From: Eubacteriales bacterium
Lineage (GTDB): Bacteria > Bacillota > Clostridia > Lachnospirales > Lachnospiraceae
Assembly (NCBI GenBank): GCA_030524715.1
Contig: JAUNGB010000025.1
Location: 1 to 57,546 of the forward strand
Reading direction: 5' to 3'
Length of the DNA stretch: 57,546 nucleotides
A program made the position numbers and the translations under genes. The stretch's first letter is position 1. Each line of letters begins with the position of its first letter. The notes below the pieces were generated by a model. It made no database searches. It was not told where the DNA came from and saw nothing but the letters and a program-made list of their open reading frames with translations. This document shows, piece by piece, positions 8,041 to 16,431 of this stretch.

Positions 8041-9414
8041 ATGAGTTTATTTTTCCGCCTCAGCAGTGCAGGCTATCTCTACCTGATGATGGCTCTGTCG
8101 CTGTTCGTTCTGACAAGCAATATTTTGGGAAAAAAGATCAAAGGAGGACTGCTGGCTGTTTTTTGTATCTGCGCTGAACTTCTGCAATGGCTGACAGTGG
8201 GAATACAGATTTTATTAGCTGTCCTGAACGTCGGCGATTCCATCGTCGGAAGCTCCCTCTGGGATATTGTCTGCTACGCTCCTGTAGCTTTCGTTCTGGG
8301 TATTTTGCTGGCACGGTCGTTTCAGCTTCCATTGCTGCACACAGTCACAGCGGCTGTTTTGGGAACTTTCATCGTCAACACTGCCGGCTCTGTGATGGTG
8401 CAGGTTGTGGAGGCATACGCGCCTCTGTTTGACCGCAGGCATTTTCTTGTGTTTGTACGTTTGTACATACCTTATACCCTGACGTTTGCTGTGGCCTGTC
8501 TGGCATCCGTTATCCTGCGCAAATCAGAATTTTACCGCTACTTTTCGGCGCTGTTTTGCAGCCAGTTCCGTTCCGTACTAACCTTGCTGATCTGTTTCTC
8601 CCTGATGTGTACCATGCCCGTTCTGCGGTGGATCGCTCCGGACACAGATCCCGATGTGGCTTATTCTGCTTTTTTCTTTGTGTTTATTGTGGCAGGCTTG
8701 TTCCTGATCCAGTTTACTGCAATGTATGCGGCAGGACAAGATAAAATAAAAGCACAGGAGGAAATGATTCTTCAACAGCAGGCGCATATGGCGCTTTTGG
8801 AAGAGCTTCAGCAGGAAATCCGCGCTTTTCGTCATGATTTTACAAATCTGTTTTCCGGGCTGACGCTACAGGCCCAGGAGGGCGATCTGGCTGGAATACA
8901 GGAATTTATGAAAAAGACCAGCAGCTATTTCGATGAAAAACTGGGAAATGAAATCTCCCAGATGGACGGATTGAATAATATCGAGCTTTATCCGCTCCGA
9001 AGCCTGATCGCCACAAAGCTGGCAAAGATGCGTCAAAGGAACATCAAGGGAATACTGGAGGCTCTGTATCCTGTCCGAAAACGGCTGAGTATGGATACCG
9101 ACGATCTGCTCCGCGCCCTGGGGATTCTTCTGGACAACGCGATGGAGGCAGTTCCTTCAACAGAAGGGCTTGTGCGGGTGGTTCTTTTACAGGAAGAAAA
9201 AGAACTGTACCTTGCTGTGGTAAATAATTATGATAAAGTACCGGATCTGTCCGCGCTTTCCCATAAAGGCTACACCACAAAAGGGGAGGGACATGGCACC
9301 GGCCTTTCCAGCTACCGCCGGATTCTTTCGCGCTGCCGTGGCTGTGTATCCAGAACTTATCTGAAAGACAACATGTTTATTCAGGAACTGCACATCCCGG
9401 TTGTACAATCATGA
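8041..9414 (+). CDS. AgrC/ComD-like sensor histidine kinase (GHKL type)
   Basis: A 457-residue sensor with six or seven transmembrane helices in residues 10-230. A dimerisation helix with the phospho-acceptor region FRHDFTNLFSGL follows, then a GHKL ATPase domain with N-box DNAMEAV and G-box GHGTGLSSY. This is the architecture of AgrC-type kinases that sense peptides or other ligands through the membrane domain. The ATG at 8041 follows GGGAGG closely. It is followed after 16 bases by a LytTR response regulator, its obvious partner. No agrB/agrD pheromone genes are visible within the window, so the signal is unknown. Confidence 0.9.
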   Translation: MSLFFRLSSAGYLYLMMALSLFVLTSNILGKKIKGGLLAVFCICAELLQWLTVGIQILLAVLNVGDSIVGSSLWDIVCYAPVAFVLGILLARSFQLPLLHTVTAAVLGTFIVNTAGSVMVQVVEAYAPLFDRRHFLVFVRLYIPYTLTFAVACLASVILRKSEFYRYFSALFCSQFRSVLTLLICFSLMCTMPVLRWIAPDTDPDVAYSAFFFVFIVAGLFLIQFTAMYAAGQDKIKAQEEMILQQQAHMALLEELQQEIRAFRHDFTNLFSGLTLQAQEGDLAGIQEFMKKTSSYFDEKLGNEISQMDGLNNIELYPLRSLIATKLAKMRQRNIKGILEALYPVRKRLSMDTDDLLRALGILLDNAMEAVPSTEGLVRVVLLQEEKELYLAVVNNYDKVPDLSALSHKGYTTKGEGHGTGLSSYRRILSRCRGCVSRTYLKDNMFIQELHIPVVQS

Positions 9415-9430
9415 AAAGGAGAAGCTGTTT

Positions 9431-10159
9431 ATGATTCCTGTATATATTTGTGACGACGAATCGGTCATCCGAAAAAATCTGGAACAAATCATTGCCGATC
9501 AGATCATGATCCTGGACAATGATATGGGGCCGGTACGGGCAATGGAAGATCCTGATGAACTATTAAAAGCGCAAAAAGAAGATACGGTTCCCGCTGTCTA
9601 TTTCCTGGATATTGATTTCCCGGGAAAAATGAGCGGTCTGGAATTAGCCCAGAAGCTGCGTCAATATGACCCCCGTGGATTTATTGTTTTTATTACCGCG
9701 CACAGTGATCTGGCATTTGAAACTTTCCGGTTCCGGCTGGAGGCGTTGGATTATATCGTAAAAGGAAGCCGCGCCATGATGACTGAGCGGGTACAGAAAT
9801 GTCTGGAGAGTATCCGTGAACGGATGCAGGCCCAGCGTCCGGGACAGGGAAACTACTGTACTGTAAAGATTCTGGATACTATTCGCCACATTCCCATCGA
9901 AGATATTCTATATCTGGAAGCAGTTGGTTATCGCCATACTCTGCGGATGCACCTGACGGATGAACTGTTGGAATTTAACAGCAGTCTGGATCACTTCTCA
10001 AGGCAGCTTGGAGAAAATTTCTGGCGCTGCCATCGCGGTTTTCTTGTAAATCGATCCCATATCCGCACAGTGCATCTGAAAGAACAGATTGTGGAGCTTG
10101 ATAACGGAGAAAACTGTCTCTTATCCCGCAAGGCCAAAAGCGAATATCGCGCAGAATAA
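9431..10159 (+). CDS. LytTR response regulator (AgrA/ComE-like)
   Basis: A 242-residue two-domain protein. The N-terminal receiver has the acidic pocket IYICDDE and phospho-Asp in YFLDIDFPGK (about residue 60). The C-terminal LytTR DNA-binding domain shows DILYLEAVGYRHTLRMH and FWRCHRGFLVNRSHI. LytTR proteins bind pairs of short direct repeats upstream of target promoters. AAAGGAGA lies 8 bases before the ATG. It forms an operon with the preceding kinase and ends at a terminator, so the small gene behind it has its own promoter and is a natural candidate target. Confidence 0.92.
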   Translation: MIPVYICDDESVIRKNLEQIIADQIMILDNDMGPVRAMEDPDELLKAQKEDTVPAVYFLDIDFPGKMSGLELAQKLRQYDPRGFIVFITAHSDLAFETFRFRLEALDYIVKGSRAMMTERVQKCLESIRERMQAQRPGQGNYCTVKILDTIRHIPIEDILYLEAVGYRHTLRMHLTDELLEFNSSLDHFSRQLGENFWRCHRGFLVNRSHIRTVHLKEQIVELDNGENCLLSRKAKSEYRAE

Positions 10160-10169
10160 CTTTTCTCAG

Positions 10170-10201
10170 GGGATTTGCCAAAGGCAGATCCCAAGCTTTT
10201 T
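10170..10201 (+). terminator. Intrinsic terminator after the AgrCA-like pair
   Basis: GGGATTTGCC (10170-10179) pairs with GGCAGATCCC (10183-10192) through one G-U pair, 3-base loop, then AAGC and a TTTTT run. Confidence 0.75.
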
Positions 10202-10310
10202 GCATTTTGCGAAACGCCATAAACCATTCGCGAAAAATTTCGTCATTCCTCTTTTTCTCCTGTTATACTCAGATCATAAAACAAACGCCGGAAACGAGGA
10301 GGAACTGAGT

Positions 10311-10793
10311 ATGGCAAGCGAAAAAATTGTACATGATATTCTGAAAAAGGCAGGGTATTCCCCTATGGAAGACCGTTCTATTATTGTGACCTACGCTCCT
10401 GAAAATCTGAGCGAAAAGATTGTCCGTTTTTTCTCAAATGAGTTTTTTGTCCTGCAGATGTGCGAATCTTCGCTGGTACTGCTGCCCTTTGGGAGAATGT
10501 CTCTCATGCTGAAAAAAGATGTCGCGTTGGAGATTCCCTACAAAAATATCCATAAGGTAGATATTCGGGAAGATATGCTGAACTACCGTATCAAACTGGA
10601 GACAGATGACGGTATCATTGTACTTTCCGCCCAGCAGAAGGAACTCAGCGAGTTCCGTACTTCAGGCACCCTGTCAGTGGGGATGAGCGGACTGGGTTCG
10701 GGCATCACAGATTCCCAACATTTAAAGGTAAAAAACTGGCATCGTTCTAATCTGGACGCCACATTGGAAGCATTAAAAGTATTGAGCTGTTAA
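10311..10793 (+). CDS. Uncharacterised 160-residue protein, possible PH-like fold
   Basis: Not recognised with confidence. The middle section (residues about 50-110) alternates hydrophobic beta strands, for example FFVLQMCESSLVLLPFG and NYRIKLETDDGIIVLSAQ, suggestive of a bacterial PH-like barrel. There is no signal peptide or membrane helix. The ATG at 10311 follows GAGGAGG closely. A -10-like TATACT at 10264-10269 lies 41 bases before the start, after the terminator of the LytTR two-component system, so it is separately transcribed and could be a target of that regulator. That link rests on position only. Confidence 0.6.
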   Translation: MASEKIVHDILKKAGYSPMEDRSIIVTYAPENLSEKIVRFFSNEFFVLQMCESSLVLLPFGRMSLMLKKDVALEIPYKNIHKVDIREDMLNYRIKLETDDGIIVLSAQQKELSEFRTSGTLSVGMSGLGSGITDSQHLKVKNWHRSNLDATLEALKVLSC

Positions 10794-10885
10794 TGAAAAG
10801 AAATCATTGCTATTGAGGGATAACGGCTGCGGAGGTTACCATATATCAATGCGGTTATGTTTTGATATGAACAGAAAGATGCTAG

Positions 10886-11094
10886 AGCGTGTTTGAAAAT
10901 TCATTCCCGCAATCTGCATCCCCCACTTTGCGGTCTATTTGTCCCAAATTCGGTCAGCGGTCTTCGTTTCACTACGGTCGGCGCTTAACACTCGTCCACC
11001 GGACGAGCAGCGCCCCGCTATGCCTCCCTCATTTGTGCCAAATCTCCCACAAACTGTGACGCACATCTGACAGAAAGCAATTTTCAAACACGCT
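10886..11094. mobile_element. MITE-like element with 16-bp terminal inverted repeats
   Basis: 209 bp bounded by AGCGTGTTTGAAAATT (10886-10901) and its exact reverse complement AATTTTCAAACACGCT (11079-11094). The short frames inside do not resemble a transposase. Left-end (1583) and right-end (22065) partial copies, and a degenerate end at 42139-42152, occur elsewhere in the window, so it is a dispersed family. The flanks share only a short TAG-like sequence, so a target duplication is uncertain. Confidence 0.8.
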
Positions 11095-11169
11095 TTAGCT
11101 GAGATGGCTGTATATGATGCAGTTGGATTTACAACACTTGCAGAGCTTGTAAAATCCAAATTGGCATAA
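11095..11169 (+). pseudogene. rplT: C-terminal remnant resembling ribosomal protein L20
   Basis: Immediately after the MITE the frame reads LAEMAVYDAVGFTTLAELV and ends KSKLA-stop. This closely follows the C-terminal pattern of bacterial L20 (RK-LAEMA-D--GF--LVE--K--L). No other part of L20 is present, and the MITE boundary falls exactly at the edge of the similarity. Probably a fragment left by recombination or carried with the element. Short length limits confidence. Confidence 0.5.
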
Positions 11170-11195
11170 CGATATAGAGATATATGAAAGAACTG

Positions 11196-11254
11196 AGAGT
11201 ATTTTGTGTGGTTTCAGTGTCTAGCACATGATTCTACATGAGATACTCTTTTTT
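11196..11254 (+). terminator. Weak terminator-like structure
   Basis: AGAGTAT (11196-11202) pairs with ATACTCT (11243-11249) around a long loop, followed by a T-run. It could be the old terminator of the L20 fragment. Confidence 0.35.
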
Positions 11255-11313
11255 AGAGAATTATATGGTAAAAAATCTGCTGCATGGCATAATGAATTTG
11301 TCTGGAAAAAGCG

Positions 11314-11412
11314 TTTGAGGTCACAGGCTGTCACCTCAAAGCAGATAGTACATGGAATTTGGTATCACAGTTTGTGATTTCAACTTGAGATTCCAAACTG
11401 GAATCTCAAGTT
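11314..11412. repeat. Cluster of three palindromes downstream of the ROK gene
   Basis: Three unrelated inverted repeats follow one another: TTTGAGGT/ACCTCAAA (11314-11340), ATCACA/TGTGAT (11364-11378), and AACTTGAGATTCC/GGAATCTCAAGTT (11382-11412, a perfect 13-bp stem with a 5-base loop). None is followed by a T-run on either strand. Any could end the ROK transcript, which points this way. Confidence 0.6.
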
Positions 11413-11436
11413 TAGATGGCAAATGACAGGAACCAG

Positions 11437-12570
11437 TCATAAAGCATTGATGAAATTATCTATTATTTGGATTGCTGCTCCGGCAGCAGTTGCTTCCTGC
11501 TTATATCGGCAGGGGAAAACATAGTCTTTGGAATTTGGTGCAAATACGCTGATCTCATCTATTTTTTTATACAAATCTTTCATATAAGGTTCTATATGAT
11601 TTCCAACATATCCTCCAATGATAATAGAACAATCAAACATTTTTTTCTGGTTCAGAATCATAATGGAAAGATATTCCAGATAGGTATCCCAAATCTTTAC
11701 CGCTCCTTCGTCCTTTTGGGAAAGTAATTGAAAAAATTTCTCAAGATTCCCATCTGTATAGGAATCCAGCACACTTGCACTGCACTCTGTATCAAAACAT
11801 CCCATCTGTCCACAGTAACATTTTTTTTTGCTGTTTCTGTTTACAATGACGTGTCCAATCTCTCCTGCCAGACAATGATTTCCGCGATATATTTTTCCAT
11901 CCAGGATAATGCTGCTTCCGATACTGTTGTTAAGATTGAAATATATTACATTCTGGTATTCGGAAGTTTTCCATGTTTCTGCAATAGCTGCCGACTCTGA
12001 ATCATGAAACATCTTTGTAGGATAAGGAATATAGCGGGAGAGTACTTCTCTGGTAATTCCGGTAAAATCAGTAGTCATTCCATAGATAATAGACTCTCCA
12101 TCTTCTGATACAAGACTTGGTACAGAAAGTCCAATACCTAAGATCGCATCATCCGCCACACCGGCAGCTTCTTTTACCTTCTGGACAGTATTACCAATAA
12201 GCTGCAGATAGGATTCGGTCTGCAGATTGAGCGGCTCACGGAAACGTTTCATTTGAATAATATTTCCGGATAAATCCACACATACCGCAGTGATATGGTT
12301 CAGGGAGATGAAAACACCGATTGCATAGTAGCTGGTATTCAGAACCGAGTAGGAAGTGGCGCTTCGGCCTCCCGTATTGCGTACCTTTTCAATAGGGGTG
12401 ATAAGATGGTTGTCCTCAAGAAAGCCCATGCATTGCTTGATGGTGGGAAAGCTGAGCCCAAGCCCGATATACAGATCTTGTTTGGTGGCAGTTCCATGAT
12501 TAAGAATATAGCGGAAGACCGCCTGTTTATTTTCTGACTTTGTTTCTACTGTATTTGTTTTCTTTGCCAT
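11437..12570 (-). CDS. ROK family transcriptional repressor
   Basis: A 377-residue NagC/XylR-type ROK protein. The N-terminal winged helix-turn-helix (about residues 15-70) contains GTATKQDLYIGLGLSFPTIK. The sugar-kinase-like fold follows, with the ROK zinc motif in HVIVNRNSKKKCYCGQMGCFDTECSA split as CYCGQMGCFDTEC (three or four Cys as in the C-x-C-G-x-x-G-C-x-E consensus) and GIGLSVPSLV. The glycyl radical operon diverges from it. Four copies of a 16-base motif lie between them, overlapping its own -35, so it should repress both units until the imported sugar or a derivative is bound. Confidence 0.92.
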   Translation of the reverse strand: MAKKTNTVETKSENKQAVFRYILNHGTATKQDLYIGLGLSFPTIKQCMGFLEDNHLITPIEKVRNTGGRSATSYSVLNTSYYAIGVFISLNHITAVCVDLSGNIIQMKRFREPLNLQTESYLQLIGNTVQKVKEAAGVADDAILGIGLSVPSLVSEDGESIIYGMTTDFTGITREVLSRYIPYPTKMFHDSESAAIAETWKTSEYQNVIYFNLNNSIGSSIILDGKIYRGNHCLAGEIGHVIVNRNSKKKCYCGQMGCFDTECSASVLDSYTDGNLEKFFQLLSQKDEGAVKIWDTYLEYLSIMILNQKKMFDCSIIIGGYVGNHIEPYMKDLYKKIDEISVFAPNSKDYVFPCRYKQEATAAGAAIQIIDNFINAL

Positions 12571-12645
12571 AAACTAGTTACCTCGCACTTACGTTGTTAT
12601 ACATTTATGAGAAGAACCGTTGAAGGATCCATTCCATACAGATAT

Positions 12646-12674
12646 AGTATACCATTTTTGAAAACGATTTGCAA
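12646..12674 (-). promoter_or_regulatory. Promoter of the ROK gene
   Basis: On the minus strand TTGCAA (12674-12669), 17 bases, TATACT (12651-12646). The -35 lies inside the upstream operator copy at 12661-12676, which predicts autoregulation. Confidence 0.6.
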
Positions 12675-12802
12675 AACAATATATTTAACAAAAATCAAGT
12701 AAGAATATTAGGTATTTTATACAATTGACAATTTAAAGAAATCGATTTATAATTCAATTATCAAAACGAAATGCAAAACGATTTATAAAACGAAATGCAA
12801 AT
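12661..12802. promoter_or_regulatory. ROK operator array, 16-bp motif
   Basis: Copies of AAAACGAWWTGCAAAW stand at 12661-12676, 12763-12778 and 12787-12802; a weaker form AAAACGATTTATAAAA at 12775-12790 bridges the last two. One copy covers the ROK promoter. Two lie just downstream of the -10 of the glycyl radical operon, where bound repressor would block initiation or clearance and could loop to the first. Confidence 0.75.
12725..12753 (+). promoter_or_regulatory. Consensus promoter of the glycyl radical operon
   Basis: TTGACA, 17 bases, TATAAT: an exact sigma-A consensus, 81 bases before the activase start and directly followed by the ROK operators. A perfect promoter behind repressor sites indicates strong, tightly switched expression. 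Confidence 0.85.
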
Positions 12803-12833
12803 TATTTTGAAAATATAGAGGTGAGGGTGAAAA

Positions 12834-13679
12834 ATGACCGGAACAGTTTTTGATATAAAGCAAATGGCGGTTTTTGACGGACCCGGGATACGTACCACTG
12901 TGTTTTTAAAAGGATGTCCGCTTAGGTGCAACTGGTGCCATAATCCGGAGGGCTTATCCTTTGAACCAGAGCTGATGGTTTCAGATCATGGCTGCAGACA
13001 TTGCGGAAGATGCAGGGAGGTCTGTAAAAATCATGAACACTGTACAGCTTGCGGGGCATGTATCCGTGCCTGTCCTATGGGGCTTCGCAGAATCTGCGGA
13101 ACAAGGATGGAATCAAAGGCATTGGCAGAAAAGCTTCTGAAGGATGAAGAATTTCTGAAAAAGAACGGCGGCGGCGTTACTTTTTCAGGAGGAGAACCGC
13201 TGGGGCAGCCTGTATTTCTTCTGGAATGCCTGAAGGAATTGTCTTCCATACACAGGGCAATAGAAACAAGCGGTTATTGTTCGGCAGAATGGTTTACAAA
13301 GATTTTACAGGAACTGGACTACATTATGATGGACATCAAGGTTGTGGATGAAGAAAAGCATCTTTACTACACGGGTGTAAGTAACCGGAGGATTCTGGAA
13401 AACCTGAAAATCCTGAAAATGTCAGGAAAGCCTTTTCGGATTCGGATTCCGGTGATTCCGGGAGTAAATGATACAGAGAAGAATTATAAAGCTACAGCAG
13501 AGCTTTTGAAGGGAGCAAAGCATTTGGAAAAGGTGGAACTTCTTCCGTATCATCAGACGGCGGGCGCAAAGTACAAAATGGTGGGCAAAGAATATATACC
13601 CAAATTTCATGAGCAGCAATCCCCCAAAATGGGTACTGAAATATTCTTAAATGCCGGAATCCGCTGCGAATGTATATAA
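12834..13679 (+). CDS. Glycyl radical enzyme activase (radical SAM)
   Basis: A 281-residue radical SAM enzyme of the PFL-activase family. It has GPGIRTTVFLKGCPLRCNWC with the CxxxCxxC cluster motif for the SAM-binding 4Fe-4S centre. A two-cluster ferredoxin insert follows (CRHCGRCREVC and CTACGACIRACP, residues about 52-85), typical of activases for non-PFL glycyl radical enzymes. The SAM-binding GGVTFSGGEPL and a late IPVIPGVND are present. It abstracts a hydrogen from the glycine of its partner using reduced cluster and SAM. First gene of the operon; the enzyme it activates follows 31 bases later. Confidence 0.95.
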   Translation: MTGTVFDIKQMAVFDGPGIRTTVFLKGCPLRCNWCHNPEGLSFEPELMVSDHGCRHCGRCREVCKNHEHCTACGACIRACPMGLRRICGTRMESKALAEKLLKDEEFLKKNGGGVTFSGGEPLGQPVFLLECLKELSSIHRAIETSGYCSAEWFTKILQELDYIMMDIKVVDEEKHLYYTGVSNRRILENLKILKMSGKPFRIRIPVIPGVNDTEKNYKATAELLKGAKHLEKVELLPYHQTAGAKYKMVGKEYIPKFHEQQSPKMGTEIFLNAGIRCECI

Positions 13680-13710
13680 ATTAAGTTTCAGAAAGAGAGG
13701 AGAAACAAGA

Positions 13711-15774
13711 ATGACAGAATATATAAACAAATTGTTGGATCGTTTTATTGTTCAGAAGGATCAGAAAAATTACCGTATTCCAACGACTGACCCCTATGCT
13801 GAGGCGGCGGAGTATCAGGCAGAAAATCTTACAGATATGGAAAGAAGCGTGAGAAGACTGACCTATATGCTGGAAATGGAGCAGCCTCATGTATATCCTG
13901 ATGAAAAAATCGCCCTGATCCGTACTGTGCAGACAATTCCGGAAATATTTACGGAAAAAGAAAGACAGTCTTTGGCAAAGGAGCATTACATCCATGAACA
14001 GGGAAAGGTCTGCAATATCAATCCGGAATATATGCTTCTTGTAAATGCGGGATTTGATGAGAAACGGGTGGAGATTTCAAAGGAATTGGAAAATTCTTGT
14101 ACCAAAGAAAAGGAAACACTTCTTCATGCAATGCTGGATGTGATGGATAGTATCCAGAAGTTTGCAGAGTGTTACAGAAAAGAAGCGGAAAAAGTGGGGA
14201 ATAAAGTAGTAGCGGAAACCTTTTCCAAAATTCCCGCGCAAAAACCGGAAACATTTCTGGAAGCGTTACAGTTCCTCCGTCTTGTTCACTACTGCTTATG
14301 GAGCAGCTTCAATTATCATAATACGCTTGGTCGTTTTGACCAGTATATGTTTCCTTACTTTGACAGAGAAAGGAAAGCGGGTACCCTGACAGAGGAAGAG
14401 GCGCTGGAGCTGCTTGAGGAATTTTTCATTTCCTGTAATAAGGACAGCGATTTATATACCGGAATGCAGCAGGGCGACAATGGACAGAGCATAGTTTTAG
14501 GGGGATTAAATCCCGATGGAACAGAAAGCTTTAACGAGTTATCCAGACTGTGTATGCAGGCGAGTCTTGAACTGAAGCTGATTGATCCGAAGATTAACCT
14601 GCGTGTGAACAAAAACACACCTGTTGAATTGTATGAGTTTGGTTCCAAGCTTACCAGGCAGGGGCTTGGATTCCCACAATATCTTAATGACGATGTTGTG
14701 ATTCCCTGCTTGAAAAAATGGGGCTATGAGGATCAGGATGCCTATAACTATGCGGTCGCTGCATGCTGGGAGCATATCATCCCAGGGCGTGGAACCGATA
14801 TTCCGAATATCAATACTATGTCATATGTAAGGACAATTGTGGATACGCTGGAACAGCTTCCGGAATGTGAATCTTTTGATCAGTATCTGGAACTGGTACA
14901 TCAATCAATTCGGGAACAGGCTGAGGTATTGATGAATCAGGTGAAGAATGTTTACATGGAACCGGCTCCTCTTATGAGTCTGATGATGCAGGATACAATC
15001 CGGACGGGTAGGGATGTATCAAAAGGAAATTATTATAACAATTATGGTTTTCACGGTGCAGGTCTTTCTACGGCTGTTGACTCTCTGGCTGCAATCAGGA
15101 AATATGTATTTGAGGATAAAATGATTTCCGGTGCAGATATGGCAGATATGTGCCGTAACAATTTCCGTGGACATGAAGACATCCAGAATATGCTCCGTTA
15201 TGAAGCGCCGAAAATGGGAAATGACGATGATAAAGTGGATGAACTGGCGGTAACTCTTCTTGACTGGTTTGCGGATGCCCTGGAAGGCAGAACAAATGAC
15301 CAAGGCGGTATCTTTAGAGCTGGAACAGGATCTGCCATGTATTATGTTTGGGACTCCAAAGAAAGGATGGCAACGCCGGATGGACGCAGAGAGGGCGAAG
15401 AGCTTGCCTGCAATTATTCACCAAGTCTGTTTATCCGATGCGATGGCCCGGTTTCTATCCTGAAATCCTTCGCAAAACCGAATCTGGAAAGAGTAGCGAA
15501 CGGCGGTCCTTTGACCATAGAGCTTTCAGATACTATGTTCCGGAATGACGAGAGTATTAAGAAAGTAGGGATGTTTGTAAAGAGTTACATTGATCTTGGG
15601 GGATATCAGATGCAAATCAATGCAGTAAACAGAGAAAAGATGCTGGATGCAAAAGCACATCCTGAAAATTACAGAAATCTGATTGTCCGTGTATGGGGAT
15701 GGAGCGGATATTTTGTGGAACTGGATGAATGCTATCAGGATCATATTATTAAGCGGATGGAACTCGCTGTATAG
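13711..15774 (+). CDS. Glycyl radical enzyme of dehydratase/lyase type, substrate unknown
   Basis: A 687-residue glycyl radical enzyme. The thiyl cysteine is in AACWEHIIPGRG (Cys352), and the Glu two residues later (C-x-E) is the general base seen in eliminating members such as choline lyase and glycerol or hydroxyproline dehydratases; pyruvate formate-lyase has Cys-Cys instead. The C-terminal radical site reads RVWGWS with Gly663, about 25 residues from the end as expected. It is shorter than the best-known members (about 750-850). It is placed between its activase and a sugar-uptake cassette, so a carbohydrate- or polyol-derived substrate is inferred. The ATG at 13711 follows AGAGGAG closely. 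I cannot name the substrate. Confidence 0.93.
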   Translation: MTEYINKLLDRFIVQKDQKNYRIPTTDPYAEAAEYQAENLTDMERSVRRLTYMLEMEQPHVYPDEKIALIRTVQTIPEIFTEKERQSLAKEHYIHEQGKVCNINPEYMLLVNAGFDEKRVEISKELENSCTKEKETLLHAMLDVMDSIQKFAECYRKEAEKVGNKVVAETFSKIPAQKPETFLEALQFLRLVHYCLWSSFNYHNTLGRFDQYMFPYFDRERKAGTLTEEEALELLEEFFISCNKDSDLYTGMQQGDNGQSIVLGGLNPDGTESFNELSRLCMQASLELKLIDPKINLRVNKNTPVELYEFGSKLTRQGLGFPQYLNDDVVIPCLKKWGYEDQDAYNYAVAACWEHIIPGRGTDIPNINTMSYVRTIVDTLEQLPECESFDQYLELVHQSIREQAEVLMNQVKNVYMEPAPLMSLMMQDTIRTGRDVSKGNYYNNYGFHGAGLSTAVDSLAAIRKYVFEDKMISGADMADMCRNNFRGHEDIQNMLRYEAPKMGNDDDKVDELAVTLLDWFADALEGRTNDQGGIFRAGTGSAMYYVWDSKERMATPDGRREGEELACNYSPSLFIRCDGPVSILKSFAKPNLERVANGGPLTIELSDTMFRNDESIKKVGMFVKSYIDLGGYQMQINAVNREKMLDAKAHPENYRNLIVRVWGWSGYFVELDECYQDHIIKRMELAV

Positions 15775-15782
15775 GAGGAAGT

Positions 15783-16400
15783 ATGAAAATTTATGATGTA
15801 TATGACGCTGAATTTAAAGATTATGGCTGCGTGATCGAAGGATATGCGGCAGAACAGTTTCTGGAAGTCCTTGCGCAGAGAGAATGTCCGGATGGCGTAG
15901 TATACAAGCCATCGGATAAAGAACTGGAAGGGCTTCCGGCTGCAAAAGAAATACAGGAAACACTCTGTGGCCGGATGCCCATCCAGATTGGATATACAAA
16001 TGGACACTGCAGAAAAATGAATGCATTAGAATATCATAAAAGTTCAGAGATCAATGTGGCTGATCAGGATATTATCCTTTTTCTGGCGCTCCGGCAGGAA
16101 TTGGACGAAAGCTTTAGGATGGATACTGATAAAGTAAAGGCATTTCGGGTTCCCAGGGGCGTTATGGTAGAAATTTATGCAACGACTATGCATTACGCAC
16201 CCTGTCAGACTACGGATGCCGGGTACAGATGTATCGTGATTCTGCCAAGAGGAACGAATCTCCCTGTTAAAATTCAAACAGAGGCAAAAGGAGAACATCG
16301 TTTGATGACAGCAACAAACAAGTGGCTTTTGGGTCATCCGGAAGGTGGGCTGGAAGAAGGAACTTATATGGGATTGACAGGTAAAAACCTTGAAGTTTAA
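15783..16400 (+). CDS. DUF4867 family protein (cupin-like)
   Basis: A 205-residue protein matching the uncharacterised DUF4867 family as I recall it. Features include EYHKSSEINVADQDIILFLA near residue 85 and the HYAPC segment near residue 140, patterns resembling metal-binding cupin strands of sugar isomerases or lyases. No signal peptide. AGGAGG precedes the ATG, with 8 bases from the glycyl radical gene stop, so the two are tightly coupled. In this operon it probably acts on the same sugar, for example as an isomerase, epimerase or lyase upstream or downstream of the radical step. That role is inference. Confidence 0.75.
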   Translation: MKIYDVYDAEFKDYGCVIEGYAAEQFLEVLAQRECPDGVVYKPSDKELEGLPAAKEIQETLCGRMPIQIGYTNGHCRKMNALEYHKSSEINVADQDIILFLALRQELDESFRMDTDKVKAFRVPRGVMVEIYATTMHYAPCQTTDAGYRCIVILPRGTNLPVKIQTEAKGEHRLMTATNKWLLGHPEGGLEEGTYMGLTGKNLEV

Positions 16401-16431
16401 TAAAAAAATTTAATTAAGGAGGAGAAGTAAC

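Larger units (their letters stand above)
10794..11436. other. Non-coding 643-bp stretch: MITE, L20 tail, palindrome cluster
   Basis: No intact gene. In order it holds a complete MITE-like element (10886-11094), a protein-like C-terminal fragment (11095-11169), a weak terminator (11196-11254) and three palindromes (11314-11412). The composition suggests a site where sequence has been inserted or rearranged. Confidence 0.7.

Noticed and set aside
10225-10248. CATTC direct repeats as LytTR binding sites upstream of the 10311 gene
   Set aside because: Spacing is 19 bp, not the 21-22 bp usual for AgrA-type sites, and the half-sites fit the consensus poorly.
13711-15774. Pyruvate formate-lyase
   Set aside because: The active site has Cys-Trp-Glu instead of the adjacent cysteines of PFL, and the gene sits with sugar import genes.
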